DNA from: Bacillota bacterium
Lineage (GTDB): Bacteria > Bacillota > Clostridia > Tissierellales > Peptoniphilaceae
Reading direction: 5' to 3'
Assembly: GCA_023442495.1 (NCBI GenBank)
Contig: JAEZZB010000043.1
Span: forward strand, 1-6,424
Length of the DNA: 6,424 bases
In this document: in pieces, positions 1 through 6,424 of the stretch
How the letters are laid out: each line of letters begins with the position of its first letter
How positions within the stretch are numbered: position 1 is the first letter of the stretch
Notes under the pieces: model-generated
Told to the model about the DNA's origin: nothing
Seen by the model: only the letters and a program-made list of their open reading frames with translations
The model's database searches: none
Made by a program: the position numbers and the translations under genes

Positions 1-10
1 AATTGTTCAT

Positions 11-38
11 TTTAAAATATCACTATATTTGATATAAT
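11..38 (+). promoter_or_regulatory. Probable sigma-A promoter (extended -10) for the tsaE-ligA operon
   Basis: A perfect TATAAT lies at 33-38 and is preceded by TG at 30-31 with one base between, which makes an extended -10 (TGnTATAAT). A weak -35 candidate, TTTAAA, sits at 11-16 with a 16-base spacer and matches TTGACA at 4 of 6 positions. Transcription would start near base 45, leaving a leader of about 20 bases before the tsaE ATG at 66. A second TATAAT at 42-47 has no reasonable -35 and is less likely. The region is very AT-rich, so chance matches are easy. The extended TG and the position just ahead of the first gene are what favour this call. Confidence 0.5.
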
Positions 39-50
39 TATTATAATTGT
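33..50 (+). repeat. Tandem 9-base repeat carrying two -10-like boxes
   Basis: TATAATTAT (33-41) is followed directly by TATAATTGT (42-50), which differs at one base. Each copy contains a consensus TATAAT. The repeat lies in the promoter region of tsaE. It could give two closely spaced transcription starts, or it could be a chance product of AT-rich leader DNA. Confidence 0.45.
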
Positions 51-65
51 GAATAAGGAAGAATT

Positions 66-506
66 ATGAAAATAAAAGTTAAAAATTTAGACGAATTAGA
101 AAAGTTTTCAATAAAATTAGCTAAGAAATTACAAAATGGAGATGTAATATCTCTTATTGGAGATTTGGGAGCGGGAAAGACAACATTAGTTCAATTTTTG
201 GCAAAAGAATTGGGCATTGATGATTATGTAACATCTCCTACATTTTCTATAGTTAATATTTATGATGGAGATTATCAAATAAACCATTTGGACTTGTATA
301 GACTTGAAAATCCTAGCGAACTTGAGCAAATAGATTACGAGACATACTTTTATCCAGATGGTATTACATTTATAGAATGGGCAAAAATGGGTGGAGATTA
401 TTTACCAGATGATATTATTGAGATTGAAATTACTCAAATAGAAAATGAAAGATTAATTGAAATTAAAGGAAGCAGTAATAGAGTTTCTGAAATAGGAGAG
501 TTTTAA
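66..506 (+). CDS. tsaE: tRNA t6A biosynthesis ATPase TsaE (YdiB/YjeE family)
   Basis: TsaE is the small cytoplasmic P-loop ATPase that binds the TsaB-TsaD heterodimer and drives multiple turnovers of threonylcarbamoyl transfer to A37 of tRNA. At 146 aa it has the usual family length. Visible motifs are the Walker A loop GDLGAGKTT (residues 32-40), the switch-like segment TSPTF (56-60), the HLDLYRL block containing acidic D76 (74-80), and the signature FIEWA (102-106). The ATG at 66 follows the Shine-Dalgarno AAGGAAG (55-61) by four bases and is the first start after the promoter. Its TAA stop (504-506) shares base 506 with the tsaB ATG, an arrangement that usually couples translation. It appears intact, with nothing missing from the catalytic motifs. 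Confidence 0.96.
   Translation: MKIKVKNLDELEKFSIKLAKKLQNGDVISLIGDLGAGKTTLVQFLAKELGIDDYVTSPTFSIVNIYDGDYQINHLDLYRLENPSELEQIDYETYFYPDGITFIEWAKMGGDYLPDDIIEIEITQIENERLIEIKGSSNRVSEIGEF
494..500 (+). promoter_or_regulatory. Ribosome binding site of tsaB, inside tsaE
   Basis: AGGAGAG ends five bases before the tsaB ATG at 506. It is a strong Shine-Dalgarno inside the last codons of tsaE. Together with the TAATG stop/start overlap it supports reinitiation-type coupling of TsaE and TsaB synthesis. Confidence 0.75.
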
Positions 507-1183
507 TGAAAATTTTAGCAGTCGACACATCAACTATGATGTCCTCAATAAGCATATTAGAAAATGATATAATAATTGCAGATTCAAGTATTAATCAGAA
601 AGAAACTCATTCAGAAATGTTAATTCCACTTATAAAAAGAATGCTAGATGATTTAAAAATCAAAGCAAGTGATATTGATTTATTTGCAATCGCAAAAGGA
701 CCTGGATCATTTACAGGTCTTAGAATAGGTATGACTTCATTAAAAGCTATGGCTCAAGCTCTAGATAAGCCAATAATTGGTATATCAACATTAAAAGGTA
801 TGGCTTATTCAATTTTAAACGACAATTATGTACTTTCTATTATTGATGCTAGAGGGAAAAGATATTTTGCAGGTCTTTATAAATGGAATAATAGAGAATT
901 AGAAATGAAATTTGAAGAAATAGTTGAAGAGCAGGAACTTGAAAAAAGAATACAAGGATTAGATAAGCTTACAATTGTTGGAGAAGCGATTAGAAAACTT
1001 CCTTTAAGTATCAAAGACGCTTCGAATATAAGATTAGCACATCCTGGATTAAACAATGGAATTTCAAAAAATATTGCTATACTTGCGAAGAAACAATTTG
1101 AAAAAGGTGAAATAGATAGTACATTTGATATCACGCCAAATTATTTAAGAAAGTCGCAAGCGGAGATTAGTTTTGGAAAATAA
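506..1183 (+). CDS. tsaB: tRNA t6A biosynthesis protein TsaB (YeaZ/YdiC family)
   Basis: TsaB is an ASKHA-fold scaffold protein that dimerises with TsaD and recruits TsaE to make the t6A-forming complex; it is not itself the transferase. The 225 aa length is normal for the family. The N-terminal LAVDTST (residues 4-10) is the phosphate-1-like segment. Other family marks are HSE (35-37), KGPGSFTGLRIG (64-75, the most diagnostic), DARGKRYFAGLY (114-125) and the C-terminal PNYLRKSQAE (211-220). It lacks the HxEGH metal site found in TsaD, as expected for TsaB. The start at 506 is set by a strong Shine-Dalgarno at 494-500 and the one-base overlap with tsaE. The 3' end overlaps rimI by 11 bases. 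No truncation or frameshift is visible. Confidence 0.96.
   Translation: MKILAVDTSTMMSSISILENDIIIADSSINQKETHSEMLIPLIKRMLDDLKIKASDIDLFAIAKGPGSFTGLRIGMTSLKAMAQALDKPIIGISTLKGMAYSILNDNYVLSIIDARGKRYFAGLYKWNNRELEMKFEEIVEEQELEKRIQGLDKLTIVGEAIRKLPLSIKDASNIRLAHPGLNNGISKNIAILAKKQFEKGEIDSTFDITPNYLRKSQAEISFGK
1162..1165 (+). promoter_or_regulatory. Ribosome binding site that decides the TTG start of rimI
   Basis: GGAG lies seven bases before TTG at 1173, inside the last codons of tsaB. No ATG or GTG with a comparable site lies nearby in the rimI frame. The first in-frame Met is residue 57, inside the acetyltransferase fold, so this site makes TTG the most credible start. Confidence 0.65.
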
Positions 1184-1613
1184 ATATTTTAGAAATCTTG
1201 AAGAAAAAGATATAGATATATTAATAGAAATAGAAAAGTTTTTTCCTAATCCATGGCCAATTCAAGCTTTTTTTATTGAGTTTGAAGGAGAGCATAACAA
1301 AACTATCGGTCTTGAGATAGATAATAAATTAATTGGTTATATGTTTTATAGTGATTATCTTGATGAGATAAATATAAATCATTTTGCAATTCATCCCGAA
1401 TATAGAAGACGTGGTTATGCTTCAGATATTATGACTGAATTGATAAGAAGAATGAAGAAAAAACAAATTATATATCTTGAAGTACATGTAGAAAATAAAC
1501 CTGCTATTAATTTATATAAAAAATTTGGTTTAGATATATTATATACTAGGAAAAACTATTATGGTTTTGGAGAAGATGCATATATTATGCAAAAGGGTAA
1601 ATTAGAAGATTAA
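1173..1613 (+). CDS. rimI: Ribosomal protein S18-alanine N-acetyltransferase RimI (GNAT family)
   Basis: RimI is a GNAT enzyme that uses acetyl-CoA to acetylate the N-terminal alanine of ribosomal protein S18, and in some bacteria other proteins. The 146 aa match the family length. The acetyl-CoA pyrophosphate loop is RRRGYA (residues 78-83, RxxGxA) after the beta-strand HFAIHPEY. YLEVHVENKPA (101-111) and LYKKFGL (114-120) follow, then the RimI-typical end RKNYY..G.EDAYIM (126-139). E103 and Y115 fall at the positions of the catalytic Glu and Tyr known from enterobacterial RimI. Translation begins at TTG 1173, preceded by GGAG at 1162-1165, and overlaps tsaB by 11 bases; starting at the next Met (residue 57) would remove a third of the domain. 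Position between tsaB and tsaD is typical in Firmicutes. The S18 substrate is inferred from the family; a broader protein target range is possible. Confidence 0.9.
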   Translation: MENKYFRNLEEKDIDILIEIEKFFPNPWPIQAFFIEFEGEHNKTIGLEIDNKLIGYMFYSDYLDEININHFAIHPEYRRRGYASDIMTELIRRMKKKQIIYLEVHVENKPAINLYKKFGLDILYTRKNYYGFGEDAYIMQKGKLED

Positions 1614-1625
1614 ATCGGTTTAGAA

Positions 1626-1630
1626 TGGAG
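1626..1630 (+). promoter_or_regulatory. Ribosome binding site choosing the first of two tsaD start codons
   Basis: TGGAG lies five bases before the ATG at 1636. A second in-frame ATG at 1648 (Met5) has no Shine-Dalgarno at a useful distance, so 1636 is preferred. The site sits in the 22-base gap between rimI and tsaD, the largest internal gap in the window. Confidence 0.65.
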
Positions 1631-1635
1631 TAATT

Positions 1636-2670
1636 ATGACAGATTTAATGAAAGGAAAATTCATTACACTTGGTATAGAATCATCATGTGATGAAACTTC
1701 AGTTTCAGTTATAGAAAATGGAAATAAAATATTATCAAATACGGTATTTAGCCAAATAAAAACACACAGAAAATATGGTGGAGTAGTGCCAGAAATAGCA
1801 TCTAGAGAACATCTACAAGCTATTAATTATGTAGTTAAGGAATCACTAGAAGAAGCAAATAAGACATTTAGGGATATTGATCTAATCGCTGTAACAAAAG
1901 GTCCAGGTCTTGTAGGAGCTCTGCTTGTAGGAGTCTCATATGCAAAAGGTCTTTCACTTGCAATTGATAAACCCTTAATTGGTGTAAATCATATGGAAGG
2001 TCACATAAGTGCCAATTATTTAGAATTTGAAGAGCTAGAACCTCCTTTTATTTCACTTGTAGTTTCGGGAGGGCATACTTATCTTGTAGAAGTGCTCTCA
2101 CATACGGATTATGTGGTTATTGGTCAAACAAGAGATGATGCTGCCGGAGAAAGCTTTGATAAAGTTTCAAGGTCATTAGGGCTTGGTTATCCTGGAGGAC
2201 CAGCAATTCAAAAAGCGGCAGAGTCAGGAAATCCAAATGCAATAGAATTTCCAAGAGTTATGCTTGAAAAAAATTCTTACGATTTTAGTTTTAGTGGACT
2301 TAAAACTGCAGTACTTAATTATTTAAATAAAGAAAAAATGAGTGGTAATCAAATTAATATAAATGATGTAGCCGCATCATTTCAACAAGCAGTTATTGAT
2401 GTATTGGTAGAAAAATCAATTAGACTTGTTGAAGAAAAAAAATATAACAAATTTGTGCTATCAGGTGGAGTTGCTGCAAATAAGCCGCTTAGAGATGAAC
2501 TAAGTAAAAAATTAGAAGAAATAGATGTGAAATTTTATTATCCACCATTATCACTTTCTACAGATAATGCGGCAATGATTGCTGCAGCTGGATACTATAA
2601 TTATTTGGAATATGGTCCAGATGATTTAAAATTGAATGTAATACCAAATCTTGGATTAGAAAAGGGGTAA
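1636..2670 (+). CDS. tsaD: tRNA N6-adenosine threonylcarbamoyltransferase TsaD (YgjD/Kae1/Gcp family)
   Basis: TsaD is the catalytic subunit that moves the threonylcarbamoyl group from threonylcarbamoyl-AMP to N6 of A37 in tRNAs reading ANN codons. The 344 aa length is normal. In order: GIESSCDET (residues 13-21, nucleotide-binding phosphate-1), KGPGLVGALLVG (88-99), the metal site HMEGH (119-123; H119 and H123), SGGHT (144-148), the FDK block (174-176), FSFSGLKTA (217-225), SGGVAAN (276-282) and STDNAAMIA (308-316), whose D310 is the third metal ligand. All key residues are present. The start at 1636 is backed by TGGAG at 1626-1630. The stop is one base from the pcrA ATG. Older databases call this family a glycoprotease (Gcp); that activity is not its accepted role. 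Confidence 0.97.
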   Translation: MTDLMKGKFITLGIESSCDETSVSVIENGNKILSNTVFSQIKTHRKYGGVVPEIASREHLQAINYVVKESLEEANKTFRDIDLIAVTKGPGLVGALLVGVSYAKGLSLAIDKPLIGVNHMEGHISANYLEFEELEPPFISLVVSGGHTYLVEVLSHTDYVVIGQTRDDAAGESFDKVSRSLGLGYPGGPAIQKAAESGNPNAIEFPRVMLEKNSYDFSFSGLKTAVLNYLNKEKMSGNQININDVAASFQQAVIDVLVEKSIRLVEEKKYNKFVLSGGVAANKPLRDELSKKLEEIDVKFYYPPLSLSTDNAAMIAAAGYYNYLEYGPDDLKLNVIPNLGLEKG

Positions 2671-2671
2671 A

Positions 2672-4870
2672 ATGTCAGTATTACTTAGAAATCTTAATAA
2701 CGAACAAAAAGAGGCTATAATTACTACCGAAGGCCCAATTTTAATACTTGCAGGGGCAGGATCTGGTAAAACTACAGTGCTTACAAGAAAAATTGCTTAT
2801 TTGATTGAAAATAAATTAGCCTCAGAATTCGATATTTTAGCGTTTACATTTACAAATAAAGCTGCCAATGAAATGAAAGATAGAGTGGCAAGACTTCTTG
2901 AAAAAAATGTAGAACATATGTGGATTGGAACATTTCATAGTATTTGTTCTAGAATACTTAGAAGAAATATTGAAAAAATTGGCTACAAACAAAATTTTAC
3001 CATTTATGATACTCAAGATTCAAAACAATTAATAAAGCAAATCATGAAAGATTTGAAAATAGATGAAAAGTTTTTATCTGCTTCTGAAGTAATTTATGTA
3101 ATTTCGGACAGTAAAAATAAATTTATAAAACCAAATGAATTGCATGAAAAAGCTTTTTATGAAAAACAAAGAAATATCGCTCAAATTTATGATGAATATG
3201 AAAAAAGAAAGAAAGCAAATAATGCATTAGATTTTGATGATTTAATTTTAAAAACTATAAGTTTATTAAAAAAAGATGATGAAACTTTATCTTTTTATTC
3301 TCATAAGTTTAAATATGTATTTGTAGACGAATATCAAGATACTAATAAATCACAATATGAGCTAATAAAGCTATTCACAAAAGTTCATAGAAATATTTGC
3401 GTAGTTGGGGATAGTGACCAATCTATATATTCATGGAGAGGTGCTGATATTACAAATATATTGAATTTTGAAAAAGACTTCAAGAATGCAAAAGTTGTTT
3501 TATTAGAACAAAACTATCGTTCAACTACTAAAATTCTAGATGCAGCAAATGCTTTAATAAAAAATAATATTGAAAGAAAAGAAAAAAATCTTTGGACTGA
3601 TAATTCAGTTGGGGAAAAACCTGTTTATAGAAATTCTTCTTCAGAATATGAAGAAGCAGCTGATATAGTTCTTAAGATTCAACAAATGCAGCATCATGGA
3701 TATAACTTGTCAGAAATGGCAATACTTTACAGAACAAATGCACAGTCAAGAATTCTAGAAGAAAAATTAATGGAAAATCATATTCCTCATAAAATTGTAG
3801 GTGGCTTAAAATTCTATGATAGACGAGAAGTTAAAGATATACTTGCATATCTTCAATTCATTGCAAATCCAGATGATAACTTGTCTCTTAGAAGAATAAT
3901 TAATCTTCCCAAAAGAGGGATTGGGGATACAACATTAAACAATTTAGAATTTTTCGCGAATCAAACTAATCAATCCATATTTGATGCTATTTTTGATGAT
4001 GCTATTTCAAATGAATTATCAAAAAATACTGTTAAAAAACTTCGTGACTTTGGAAATGAAATGTTAGCATTTATCAATCTTATTGATGATTATTTAGTTA
4101 CTGATTTAGTTGAAGAAATATATGAAAAATCAGGATATGCCAAAATGTTAAAATCTTCTAAGAAAGTAGAAGATACATCAAGAATTGAAAATATAGCGCA
4201 ATTGATTACAGCTGTTGCTGAGTTTGAAAAAACTCATGAAGGGTCTACAGTTTATGACTATCTACAAAATGTAAATTTGTTATCAGATGTAGATAAAACT
4301 GATGAATCTTCAGGGATAAGCTTAATGACTATTCATTCAGCAAAGGGACTTGAATATGATGTGGTATTTTTAGTGGGAATGGAAGATGGACTATTTCCAA
4401 GTCTAAGAACAATGGAAGAGGGGGGGCTTGAAGAAGAAAGAAGGCTTTGCTATGTTGCAATAACTAGAGCAAAGGAAAAATTATTCATATCATCATCTTC
4501 TACAAGAACAATGTATGGAAGAAGTTCATATACAAAAAGATCTAGATTTATAGATGAAATTATTGATTATCTAGATGAGGAAAAACCTAAATTTGAAACA
4601 AGGCAAATAGTTTCATTTGCTGATATTTTTGATTCTTTTGAAATGAAAAGAGAGAGAATACGTAAAGAAATTCAAGATAAGAAAAAGAGATTTGAGGACT
4701 CGCTTAATTTAAATTTTAATATTGGTGATACAGTAATGCATAAGAAATTCGGTAAGGGAATGGTAATATCTATAAATGCAAAATCAGATGGAGATGAACT
4801 ACTTGTAAATTTTGATACAGCGGGACTTAAAAAACTCAATGCAAAACTTGCAAAACTAAAAAAGATTTGA
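2672..4870 (+). CDS. pcrA: ATP-dependent 3'-5' DNA helicase PcrA (UvrD/Rep superfamily 1A)
   Basis: PcrA unwinds DNA 3' to 5' in excision repair, rolling-circle plasmid replication and clearance of RecA and stalled transcription complexes. All SF1A motifs are visible: Q motif LNNEQKEAI (residues 8-16), Walker A AGAGSGKT (27-34), Ia FTNKAANEM (60-68), Ib GTFHS (86-90), II VFVDEYQDT (216-224), III VVGDSDQSIYSWRGA (244-258), IV EQNYRS (279-284), V LMTIHSAKGLEYDVVFL (551-567) and VI EERRLCYVAITRA (588-600). The tail from about 683 to 732 (GDTVMHKKFGKGMV...) is the Tudor/SH3-like domain that in PcrA binds RNA polymerase. Length 732 aa fits PcrA. The ATG at 2672 follows AAAGGGG (2661-2667) by four bases and lies one base after the tsaD stop. 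A run of seven Gs (4420-4426) encodes part of the EEGG segment before motif VI. The neighbour ligA is a common partner of pcrA in Firmicutes. UvrD is the close alternative name; the tail and context favour PcrA. Confidence 0.95.
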   Translation: MSVLLRNLNNEQKEAIITTEGPILILAGAGSGKTTVLTRKIAYLIENKLASEFDILAFTFTNKAANEMKDRVARLLEKNVEHMWIGTFHSICSRILRRNIEKIGYKQNFTIYDTQDSKQLIKQIMKDLKIDEKFLSASEVIYVISDSKNKFIKPNELHEKAFYEKQRNIAQIYDEYEKRKKANNALDFDDLILKTISLLKKDDETLSFYSHKFKYVFVDEYQDTNKSQYELIKLFTKVHRNICVVGDSDQSIYSWRGADITNILNFEKDFKNAKVVLLEQNYRSTTKILDAANALIKNNIERKEKNLWTDNSVGEKPVYRNSSSEYEEAADIVLKIQQMQHHGYNLSEMAILYRTNAQSRILEEKLMENHIPHKIVGGLKFYDRREVKDILAYLQFIANPDDNLSLRRIINLPKRGIGDTTLNNLEFFANQTNQSIFDAIFDDAISNELSKNTVKKLRDFGNEMLAFINLIDDYLVTDLVEEIYEKSGYAKMLKSSKKVEDTSRIENIAQLITAVAEFEKTHEGSTVYDYLQNVNLLSDVDKTDESSGISLMTIHSAKGLEYDVVFLVGMEDGLFPSLRTMEEGGLEEERRLCYVAITRAKEKLFISSSSTRTMYGRSSYTKRSRFIDEIIDYLDEEKPKFETRQIVSFADIFDSFEMKRERIRKEIQDKKKRFEDSLNLNFNIGDTVMHKKFGKGMVISINAKSDGDELLVNFDTAGLKKLNAKLAKLKKI
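4420..4426 (+). repeat. G7 homopolymer tract inside pcrA
   Basis: Seven consecutive Gs lie across the codons GAG GGG GGG CTT (residues 583-586), although glycine in this DNA is more often encoded by GGA or GGT. Gaining one G would create a TGA stop three codons later, and losing one G would lead to TAA after about a dozen codons. In both cases motif VI and the C-terminal tail are lost. As given, the frame is intact. Confidence 0.7.
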
Positions 4871-4872
4871 GG
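4869..4872 (+). promoter_or_regulatory. Ribosome binding site of ligA overlapping the pcrA stop codon
   Basis: GAGG begins inside the TGA stop of pcrA (4868-4870) and ends five bases before the ATG at 4878. It selects ATG 4878 over the in-frame ATG at 4887 (Met4). Sharing bases between the stop codon and the Shine-Dalgarno suggests that ribosomes finishing pcrA help start ligA. Confidence 0.65.
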
Positions 4873-4877
4873 CTATT

Positions 4878-6424
4878 ATGGAAAGAATGCGAGAATTAAT
4901 AGATAAAATAAAAGAACTTAATTATCATTATTACACACTTGATGAACCATTGGTTTCAGATTCTGAATATGATGCATTGTATTATGAATTAAAAGATTTA
5001 GAAGAGTCAGAAGGTTTTATATTAGATGATTCACCTACTCAAATAGTCGGGGATAGAGTATTAGATAAATTTGTCAAGCATACACATTTAGGAAGACTTT
5101 ATTCACTTGATAAAGCTCAAACATATGAAGAAATCGAAGCTTGGATGCAAAGAGCAAATAAACTTCGTGATGAATATAACAATTTTAATTCAGAAAAATT
5201 ACCAGAAATTGAATATATAGTTGAATTGAAATTTGATGGACTAACAATTAATTTAACATACAATGAAGGAAAACTTATAAATGCAGCTACAAGAGGTACA
5301 GGAGTTATAGGAGAAGAAATTTTATCTCAAGTTAAGACTATAAAAACTATTCCTAACACGATTGATTATAAGGGATTAATTGAAGTTTCTGGCGAAGGTG
5401 TTATGCCTTTATCTGAGCTAAAAAAATACAATGAATTACATGAAGATAAGCTTAAAAATGCTAGAAATGCAGCAGCAGGTGCTTTAAGAAATTTGGACCC
5501 TAAAGTAACTAAATCAAGAAATTTAGAATGTTATTTATATAATGTAACATATATGCAAGAAGAAATGATAGACTCACAATTAGGTGTATTTGCTTTTTTA
5601 AGAGAAAATGGATTTAAGATATATCCATTTTTAAAAAAAGTTACTAATTTCCAAGAACTTATACAAGTTATTGAAAAAATCGGTAAATTGAGAAAAGAAA
5701 TTGATGTTCTTACAGATGGCGTAGTAATTAAAATAAATGATTTTAGAACCAGAGAAGTACTAGGCTATACTAATAAATTTCCAAGATGGGCAATAGCATA
5801 TAAATTTGAAGCTGAAAAATACACGACAATTGTTAAGGAAGTTATTTGGAATGTAGGTAGAACTGGTAAAGTCACCCCAGTAGCACTACTTGATCCAGTA
5901 GATATTGATGGGGTAACTGTACAAAGAGCTACACTTAATAATTATGATGATATTCAAAGAAAGAAAGTAAGACTTGGATCAGAGGTAATTATTCGAAGAT
6001 CAAATGATGTAATACCAGAGATACTTACATCAATAGATGAAGATTTGACTAATACTACTAAAATTGAAAAACCTAAATATTGTCCAGCGTGTAATACTAA
6101 ATTAATATATGACAATGTTCATATATATTGTCCAAATGCATTGGATTGTAAACCTCAAATGAATGCAAGAATGACTCATTTTGCTTCAAGAGAAGCTATG
6201 AATATCGATGGTTTATCCGAAAAGACAATTGAAAAGATGATTGAATTACTGGATATTTCCGAACTTGATGAAATATATGATATAACGGCAGAGGATTTAT
6301 ATAAACTTGAAGGATTTAAAGATAAAAAAGTGAAAAAAACACTTGAATCAATTGAAAATTCTAAACATGTTAAACTTTCAGCATTTATATATGCGCTTGG
6401 GATTCCAAATGTAGGAGTTAAAAC
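4878..6424 (+). CDS. ligA: NAD+-dependent DNA ligase LigA, 3' end beyond the window
   Basis: LigA seals nicks in DNA, using NAD+ to adenylate its active-site lysine, in Okazaki fragment joining and repair. The frame is open from ATG 4878 to the window edge: 515 codons plus two bases of a protein usually about 660-670 aa. Domain Ia (roughly 1-60) has DSEYDAL (28-34) and SPTQIVG (52-58). The nucleotidyltransferase domain has the active-site ELKFDG (K118), SGEG (E173), ARNAAAGALRNLD (195-207), DGVVIK (K285) and RWAIAYKF (K309). The OB domain (about 315-390) includes VGRTGKVTPVA and RSNDVIPEI. The zinc finger uses C402, C405, C418 and C424, and helix-hairpin-helix segments follow (for example IDGLSEKTIEKM, 443-454). 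The final HhH starts at ALGIPNVG and is cut; the BRCT domain should lie downstream. Several motifs (HLGRLYSLDKAQ, TRGTG, EVSGEG) differ from the E. coli type but resemble clostridial LigAs as I recall them. The start is set by GAGG at 4869-4872. Confidence 0.94.
   Translation, partial: MERMRELIDKIKELNYHYYTLDEPLVSDSEYDALYYELKDLEESEGFILDDSPTQIVGDRVLDKFVKHTHLGRLYSLDKAQTYEEIEAWMQRANKLRDEYNNFNSEKLPEIEYIVELKFDGLTINLTYNEGKLINAATRGTGVIGEEILSQVKTIKTIPNTIDYKGLIEVSGEGVMPLSELKKYNELHEDKLKNARNAAAGALRNLDPKVTKSRNLECYLYNVTYMQEEMIDSQLGVFAFLRENGFKIYPFLKKVTNFQELIQVIEKIGKLRKEIDVLTDGVVIKINDFRTREVLGYTNKFPRWAIAYKFEAEKYTTIVKEVIWNVGRTGKVTPVALLDPVDIDGVTVQRATLNNYDDIQRKKVRLGSEVIIRRSNDVIPEILTSIDEDLTNTTKIEKPKYCPACNTKLIYDNVHIYCPNALDCKPQMNARMTHFASREAMNIDGLSEKTIEKMIELLDISELDEIYDITAEDLYKLEGFKDKKVKKTLESIENSKHVKLSAFIYALGIPNVGVK

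Noticed and set aside
877..1134. An 85-codon open frame on the minus strand inside tsaB
   Set aside because: It lies wholly opposite a well-supported gene, its product (rich in Ser, Phe and Ile) matches nothing I recognise, and open antisense frames of this size are expected in AT-rich coding DNA.
1268..1274. A T7 run in rimI as a possible terminator tail or slippage tract
   Set aside because: No GC-rich hairpin precedes it and the reading frame continues normally through Phe codons; T runs of this size are expected at this base composition.
1529..1635. Possible internal promoter or terminator between rimI and tsaD
   Set aside because: TATATT/ATATAC-like strings occur but no matching -35 element stands out, and the 22-base gap contains no inverted repeat. 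Readthrough is the simpler reading.
1648..1650. An alternative ATG start for tsaD four codons in
   Set aside because: It has no Shine-Dalgarno at a suitable distance, whereas ATG 1636 has TGGAG five bases upstream. The choice does not affect the conserved domain.
2435..2442. An A8 run in tsaD as a possible programmed frameshift site
   Set aside because: A runs encoding Lys-Lys are common throughout this AT-rich window, the zero frame continues to a full-length TsaD, and no stimulating structure or useful alternative product is visible.
1..6424. A defence system, mobile element, CRISPR array, RNA gene or other undescribed system
   Set aside because: All but about 95 bases are accounted for by six conserved housekeeping genes. 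I saw no repeat array, inverted terminal repeats, transposase, tRNA-like structure or unexplained open frame.

Overview
This window is an AT-rich (roughly 30% GC by eye), almost gap-free bacterial gene cluster on the + strand, with six genes reading the same way. Everything uses the standard bacterial code: TGG encodes Trp, and pcrA ends in a true TGA. Purine-rich Shine-Dalgarno sites precede every gene. The low GC, the tsaE-tsaB-rimI-tsaD order and the clostridial-type LigA all point to a low-GC Firmicute. An anaerobic Clostridia/Tissierellia-type organism is my inference; nothing here fixes the genus.

Layout: bases 1-65 form a short leader with an extended -10 promoter. Then come tsaE (66-506), tsaB (506-1183), rimI (1173-1613, TTG start), tsaD (1636-2670), pcrA (2672-4870) and the first 515 codons of ligA (4878 to the window end, truncated by the edge). 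Intergenic distances are a 1-base overlap, an 11-base overlap, 22 bases, 1 base and 7 bases. No terminator or convincing internal promoter is visible, so the six genes are probably one operon with translational coupling.

How the genes work together: TsaE, TsaB and TsaD form the bacterial complex that transfers threonylcarbamoyl to A37 of ANN-decoding tRNAs (t6A). The TsaC/Sua5 enzyme that makes threonylcarbamoyl-AMP is not in the window and must be encoded elsewhere. RimI is an N-terminal protein acetyltransferase commonly located between tsaB and tsaD. PcrA (a UvrD-like helicase) and LigA (the NAD+-dependent ligase) serve DNA replication and repair. The join between a translation-fidelity block and a DNA-repair block is the main organisational feature.

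I looked for an undescribed system and did not find one: this is conserved housekeeping DNA. The points worth a second look are modest: a G7 tract in pcrA where a one-base slip in either direction would delete helicase motif VI, the TTG-started overlapping rimI, a non-classical LigA motif set, a tandemly doubled -10 box, and the tsa/pcrA-ligA linkage.
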